Origin: JAGWAJ01 sp965215155 | GTDB lineage: Bacteria > Acidobacteriota > Vicinamibacteria > Vicinamibacterales > UBA8438 | Assembly: GCA_965215155.1 (NCBI GenBank) | Contig: CBDCCY010000002.1 | Location: forward strand, 248,001 to 312,000 | DNA length: 64,000 nucleotides | Direction: 5' to 3' | Shown: positions 60,244 to 64,000 of the stretch, piece by piece | Numbering within the stretch: the first letter of the stretch is position 1 | Layout: the number at the start of each line of letters is the position of its first letter | Translations under genes and position numbers: made by a program | The notes under the pieces: generated by a model | Database searches by the model: none | Told to the model about the DNA's origin: nothing | What the model saw: the letters and a program-made list of their open reading frames with translations, nothing else

Positions 60244-61203
60244 TCAGCGGACGAAGAGCGACCCGCCGCCAAGCTCGTAGTAGACGATCGGCACGAAGTC
60301 GTTCGCGGTCCACGACGCCTCCCGGCCCCACTGCGCGTCGTAGGCGGCCGTCGGCGCCGCGGCCATCACGTCGTCCAGCGAGCTCCCGTCCGCGATCATC
60401 GTATGCACCCGGTCGCGGATGTCGACGATCATGGCCAGGAACTCGACGAGGGCATCCCGGCCGACGACGCGCAGGCCGTGGCCGGGGATGATGCGCGTGT
60501 CGGGCCCCGCGAGCGCGAGCGCCGTCTCGAGCGCCTCAATCGTGCCGGCCACGGTGCCGCCGTTGTACACGTCGACGATCGGGTAGCTCGTGGTGCGGAA
60601 CACGTCACCGAGGTGCAGGACGTCGGAGTCCGGGAAGTGGACGAAGGTGTCGCCGTCGGTGTGGGCGGCGGACGCGAGGAAGGCGCGCACCTCCTCGCCG
60701 TTGAAGTGGAAGCGCACGGTGTCGTTGTACGTCACGACCGGGCGCGCGCCGGCCGACGGCCGCGGCGCGAAGCGTCCTCCCCCGCGCGGGAAGCGGAGCC
60801 GTTCGAGCGCGCGCACGCGCACGTTGTCGTGGGCGAAGATCAGGACGTCGCGGCGCGCGAGCGGCTCGTTGCCGCCGATGTGGTCCGGGTGCACATGGGT
60901 GTTGATCAGGAAGCGGATGTCGGCGTCGGACACCTGCCGGACGGCTGCCACCAGCCGCTCCGCCAGCGGCGCGAACAGCGAGTCGACGAGCAGCACGCCG
61001 TCCGGCCCTGCGAAGACGCCCACGTTGCCGCCCCCGCCCGGGCGCGTGACCATGTGCACCTGCCCGGCGACGGGCAGAATCTCGAGCTGGACGCCCGCGA
61101 ACCGATCCGCCTGGTTCTGACCGCCGGCGTTCGCCACCAGGGCCGCGATGCAGGCCGCCGTGAGCGCGGCGACGATGCGAGGTTGCTTGAGCAGTGTGAG
61201 CAT
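60244..61203 (-). CDS. Secreted MBL-fold metallohydrolase
   Basis: A 319-aa protein with AGGAG seven bases before ATG 61203 and a signal peptide (IVAALTAACIAALVANAGG). The metallo-beta-lactamase metal site is complete: H103-x-H105-x-D107-H108 (INTHVHPDHIGGN), then SAAHTDGDTFVHF, LHLGDVF and IIPGHG. Such enzymes are diverse hydrolases, not necessarily active on antibiotics; the QRR-like periplasmic type is common in this phylum. It diverges from the next gene across 63 bases. Confidence 0.9.
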   Translation of the reverse strand: MLTLLKQPRIVAALTAACIAALVANAGGQNQADRFAGVQLEILPVAGQVHMVTRPGGGGNVGVFAGPDGVLLVDSLFAPLAERLVAAVRQVSDADIRFLINTHVHPDHIGGNEPLARRDVLIFAHDNVRVRALERLRFPRGGGRFAPRPSAGARPVVTYNDTVRFHFNGEEVRAFLASAAHTDGDTFVHFPDSDVLHLGDVFRTTSYPIVDVYNGGTVAGTIEALETALALAGPDTRIIPGHGLRVVGRDALVEFLAMIVDIRDRVHTMIADGSSLDDVMAAAPTAAYDAQWGREASWTANDFVPIVYYELGGGSLFVR

Positions 61204-61266
61204 CGGGATCTCCTGGAACGGTGTTCCCCGCAGCCGGGACGCCGAGGCCCGATCGTATACGCTCGA

Positions 61267-62445
61267 ATGCCCGTGGAAGGAACTGGCCCGACCGACCCGC
61301 CGGAGACCGCGAGCGGGATCGGCCGACTGCGGATCGCTCTGGTTGCGCCCGTCGCTCAGCCGGTGCCGCCGCCGCGATCGGGGTCGATCGAGACGGTGAC
61401 CGACCTGCTCGCGCGGGGGCTGGTGGCCCGCGGGCACGACGTGACGCTCTTCGCCACCGGCTCGTCGGAGGCGCCCGGCGCGCTCCACGCCACGTTCCGC
61501 GAGGGGTACCACGCCGACGCTTCGCTCTGGCCGTGGGAGCTGTGCGAGCTGTTCAACCTGGCCGCCGCGGTCGAGCGGGCGGCCGACTTCGACATCATCC
61601 ACGCGCAAGCCGAGTACGCGCCCCTGGGGCTCGCCTTCGCGCGGCTCGCGCGCGCGCCGATGGTCCAGACGGTCCACCACTGGCCGAGCGACGCCGAGGT
61701 CGCGCTCTGGTCGCGCTATCCCGACGCTCCGTTCGTCGCCGTTTCGGCCGCGCAGGCCAAGCGGCTGCGCGGGCTGACGGTCGCGGGCGTCGTGCACCAC
61801 GCGGTGGACACCGACACCCTCCCGTTCCAGGCGGACCCCGGCGACTACGTGCTCTTCCTGGGCCGCTTCACCGCCGGCAAGGGCGTGCTCGCCGCGATCG
61901 ACGCCGCGCGGCGCACCGGCCTGCGGCTGCTGCTCGCCGCGGCCGAGAACGCCTACTACCGCGAGGCCGTTGCGCCGCTCGTCGACGGACGGCAGATCGT
62001 GTTCCGGGGCGAGGTGGGACCCGACGCCCGCGCCGCCCTGCTCGGCGGGGCGCGCGCGCTGCTGTATCCGGTGCAGGCCGACGAGCCGTTCGGCCTCGTG
62101 CTGGCAGAGGCGATGGCCTGCGGGACTCCGGTGGCCGCGCTCGCCCGGGGTGCCGTCCCCGAGCTGGTCGACGACGGCGTCACCGGCGGCGTGTTCGAGG
62201 CGCTCGACGAGCTCGTGGCCGGGCTGCCGCGGGTCGCAGCGCTCGATCGCGCCCGCGTGCGGGCGCGCGCCGTCGAGCGCTTCGGCCCGGACCGGATGGT
62301 GGACGGCTACGTCGCAGTCTACTCTGCGCTGGTCGCCGGGAGCGCCGGCTGCGCACCTCGGCCGTCGAAACCGCCCCCGCCCGCCGACGCCGCGGCCTCC
62401 TGCCCGGACACGGCGCACCCGTCGCGCGGAAACGGGCCGCGATGA
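61267..62445 (+). CDS. Glycosyltransferase family 4 protein
   Basis: A 392-aa GT-B enzyme from ATG 61267. The N-terminal domain has RIALVAPVAQPVPPPRSGSI and a RGLVARGHDVTLFATGSS helix; the donor-binding domain has YVLFLGRFTAGKGVLAAIDA and PVQADEPFGLVLAEAMACGT, the GT4 E-x7-E signature. The product probably transfers a sugar to a lipid or to an envelope glycan. The C-terminal 40 residues are Pro/Ser-rich. Its stop overlaps the start of the deacetylase (ATGA), and the pair probably work in one pathway. Confidence 0.88.
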   Translation: MPVEGTGPTDPPETASGIGRLRIALVAPVAQPVPPPRSGSIETVTDLLARGLVARGHDVTLFATGSSEAPGALHATFREGYHADASLWPWELCELFNLAAAVERAADFDIIHAQAEYAPLGLAFARLARAPMVQTVHHWPSDAEVALWSRYPDAPFVAVSAAQAKRLRGLTVAGVVHHAVDTDTLPFQADPGDYVLFLGRFTAGKGVLAAIDAARRTGLRLLLAAAENAYYREAVAPLVDGRQIVFRGEVGPDARAALLGGARALLYPVQADEPFGLVLAEAMACGTPVAALARGAVPELVDDGVTGGVFEALDELVAGLPRVAALDRARVRARAVERFGPDRMVDGYVAVYSALVAGSAGCAPRPSKPPPPADAAASCPDTAHPSRGNGPR

Positions 62446-63383
62446 TACCGCCTGCCGACCTGCGGGGCCAATCCGTGCTGGCGGTCTTCGCCCACCCCGA
62501 CGACGAGTCCATCACGTGCGGCGGTCTCCTCGCCTGGTGCGCGCACCTCGGGGCAGACGTCGCGCTCCTCTGCCTCACGCATGGCGAGCACGGCCAGGGC
62601 GGCGGGGAGCAGGGACGAGCGCGCGGCGACTTGGCGCGCACGCGACGCCGGGAGCTCGAACAGGCGGCGCGCGCGCTCGGTGTGAAGACCGTGACGATCC
62701 TCGGCCACGAAGACGGGATGCTGCCCTGGCTCGACGCCGGCCGCCTCGAAGAAGACGTCGCGGCGGCGATTCGGCACCAGAGGTGCGACGTCGTGATCAC
62801 GTTCGACGAGGACGGCGCTTACGGTCATCCGGACCACCGGGTCGTGCACGAGCGGACGACGGCGGCGGTCGCGGCCCTCGACGAGGGAGCGCCGGCCCTC
62901 TACTACGTGACGATGCCGCCGGGCGCAATGCGCGCGGTGGCCGATCATGCCGCCTTCGCGTTCGGCGGGGGTAACGACGGACCGCCGCCGGGCGGCCCCG
63001 CGCACGAGCGGCGTGGCCGCCGCCCGCCGGGAACTCGCCGTGAGCCACCCGCGCCGGTTTCCCCCGGGACTCCCCCGACGTCGATTCTCGGAGTGGGCGA
63101 CCCGGACGCCTTCGGCGCGGAGGCGCCGGCCCCGACGCTCGTCGTCGATGCCGGCAGGTTCGCCTCGGCCAAGCTGGCCGCACTCGCCTGTCACGCGACG
63201 CAGTTCCGCGGGAGCGCCCTCGAAACCGTCACGCCGGAGGACGCGCCCCGCCTGCTCGGCATCGAGCATTACCGGCGGGCACCGGCAGGGGCAACCGGGC
63301 CTACTTTCCTCGACGCCTTCGCCGAGCGCCCCGCGGTGGCGGACGCCGCAGAGCGGCGATCTTCCCGGGGCCGCATCTCGTAG
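62442..63383 (+). CDS. PIG-L family deacetylase
   Basis: A 313-aa protein with the zinc-binding AHPDDE at residues 17-22 and the matching YGHPDHRVVHERTT later. LLCLTHGEHGQGG and RRRELEQAARALGVKTVTIL also fit. PIG-L enzymes remove acetyl groups from N-acetylglucosamine-type sugars, as in mycothiol, bacillithiol or glycan synthesis. Coupling to a GT4 gene is the usual context for a glycosyl transfer-then-deacetylation step. A Pro/Gly/Arg-rich insert (~185-215) is unusual. Confidence 0.88.
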   Translation: MIPPADLRGQSVLAVFAHPDDESITCGGLLAWCAHLGADVALLCLTHGEHGQGGGEQGRARGDLARTRRRELEQAARALGVKTVTILGHEDGMLPWLDAGRLEEDVAAAIRHQRCDVVITFDEDGAYGHPDHRVVHERTTAAVAALDEGAPALYYVTMPPGAMRAVADHAAFAFGGGNDGPPPGGPAHERRGRRPPGTRREPPAPVSPGTPPTSILGVGDPDAFGAEAPAPTLVVDAGRFASAKLAALACHATQFRGSALETVTPEDAPRLLGIEHYRRAPAGATGPTFLDAFAERPAVADAAERRSSRGRIS

Positions 63384-63397
63384 CGGCCGACTCCGGC

Positions 63398-64000
63398 ATG
63401 CTGCGCCAGACCCTCGACCTGCTTCGCTGCCCGTTCTGCGGCACCCGCCTGTCCCTTGTCGACAACGCCGCCCGGGCCGGCGCCGGGAGCTGGATCGAGG
63501 CGGGCGTGCTCGGTTGCGAGTGCTGCGCGTTCCCGATCGTGGCGGGCATCCCGGTGCTGATCGCGGACGACGCGACGCAGGACGCGATGCACACGCTCGA
63601 GGCGGGGCGCCCGGACGACGCCTTTCACCAGTTGCTCGGGCTCGACGAGCCACGGCGCAAAGCGTTCCGTCGCCTGACCGCCGGCCCGCAACCCGCGACA
63701 TACCGCGACCTGCTGGCCGTCCTCTGCCGCGACGCCGAGGCCGACTACCTCCTCCATCGCCTGTCCGACCCGACACACCTCACGGTCGAGGCGCTGCTCG
63801 ACGCCCTGGCGCAGGACGCGCCATGCACAGCGGGGCGGGCGCTCGACCTGTGCGGAGGCACCGGGCACCTGACGCGCGTCCTGCTTCGCGCACCCGCCCG
63901 CCGCGGCGTCGTGCTCGCGGATGTCCACTTCTGGAAGCTGTGGCTCGCGGCCCGCATCACCGCCCCGGCGTGCGCGCCGGTCTGCTGCGATGCCAACAGC
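63398..64000 (+). CDS. Methyltransferase with N-terminal zinc-ribbon (3' end off the window)
   Basis: 201 codons are visible from ATG 63398 and the frame is open at the edge. The start TLDLLRCPFCGTRLSLV with a second Cys pair (GCECCAFPIVAGIPVL) is a Trm112-like ribbon. A class I methyltransferase glycine loop follows (ALDLCGGTGHLTRVLL). The family is common next to glycan genes, but the substrate cannot be told. Its position 14 bases after the deacetylase suggests the same operon. Confidence 0.75.
   Translation, partial: MLRQTLDLLRCPFCGTRLSLVDNAARAGAGSWIEAGVLGCECCAFPIVAGIPVLIADDATQDAMHTLEAGRPDDAFHQLLGLDEPRRKAFRRLTAGPQPATYRDLLAVLCRDAEADYLLHRLSDPTHLTVEALLDALAQDAPCTAGRALDLCGGTGHLTRVLLRAPARRGVVLADVHFWKLWLAARITAPACAPVCCDANS

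Overview
The window is very GC-rich DNA with dense genes. The right-hand third carries secreted PQQ-type beta-propeller proteins, a beta-lactamase-fold serine hydrolase, a DUF423 protein, an ABC exporter and sugar-modifying enzymes. This gene content suggests an Acidobacteriota-like (Vicinamibacteria-type) chromosome. That is an inference from gene content, because no rRNA or tRNA is present to test it.

Positions 1 to about 28,430 form one minus-strand transfer operon of a conjugative element. It is read from a RepB-like primase (28,429) leftward off the window edge. Neighbouring frames mostly overlap by 1-20 bases or sit a few bases apart. In transcription order it encodes: primase, a 110-aa protein, four related ArdC-like proteins, a 253-aa protein, a replication-relaxation-type winged-helix protein, a small membrane protein, and the mating-pair apparatus VirB2, VirB3, VirB4, two VirB9-like proteins, VirB10, two VirB5-like proteins, VirB6 and VirB8. 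These are followed by an orphan 321-aa protein, the VirD4 coupling ATPase, the VirB11 ATPase, a membrane-anchored 269-aa protein and a long partial protein. No relaxase was recognised. An IS630-family element sits exactly at the primase stop codon and separates the primase from the rest of the operon.

Positions 28,430 to about 37,130 hold the element's maintenance module: an RDD membrane protein, ParA with a ribbon-helix-helix partner and upstream palindromes, iteron-like repeats next to a RepA-type initiator, AlpA-like excisionase genes, and a tyrosine integrase. The integrase's first coding segment lies inverted just upstream of it. A frameshifted paralogue of the 321-aa transfer-operon protein follows the integrase. 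The element therefore looks like an integrated plasmid or an ICE with plasmid-type replication and partition. No attachment site was identified.

Positions 37,130 to about 43,100 are a patchwork of lower-GC or decayed accessory genes: a DUF1640-like protein, a DnaJ-domain protein with three near-identical 72-residue repeats, a second IS630 copy broken by one extra base, a group II intron 5' remnant, and a P-loop-less ATPase pseudogene next to a HEPN-like gene.

Positions 43,125 to 64,000 look chromosomal: serine hydrolase, three PQQ-like beta-propeller proteins (two frameshifted), and an unusual SAP-motif/Hsp70-like ATPase gene split by a third IS630 element beside a 508-aa partner gene. Next come DUF423, an ABC exporter, a nucleotidyltransferase pair, two glycosyltransferase-type proteins, an MBL-fold hydrolase, a PIG-L deacetylase and a partial methyltransferase.
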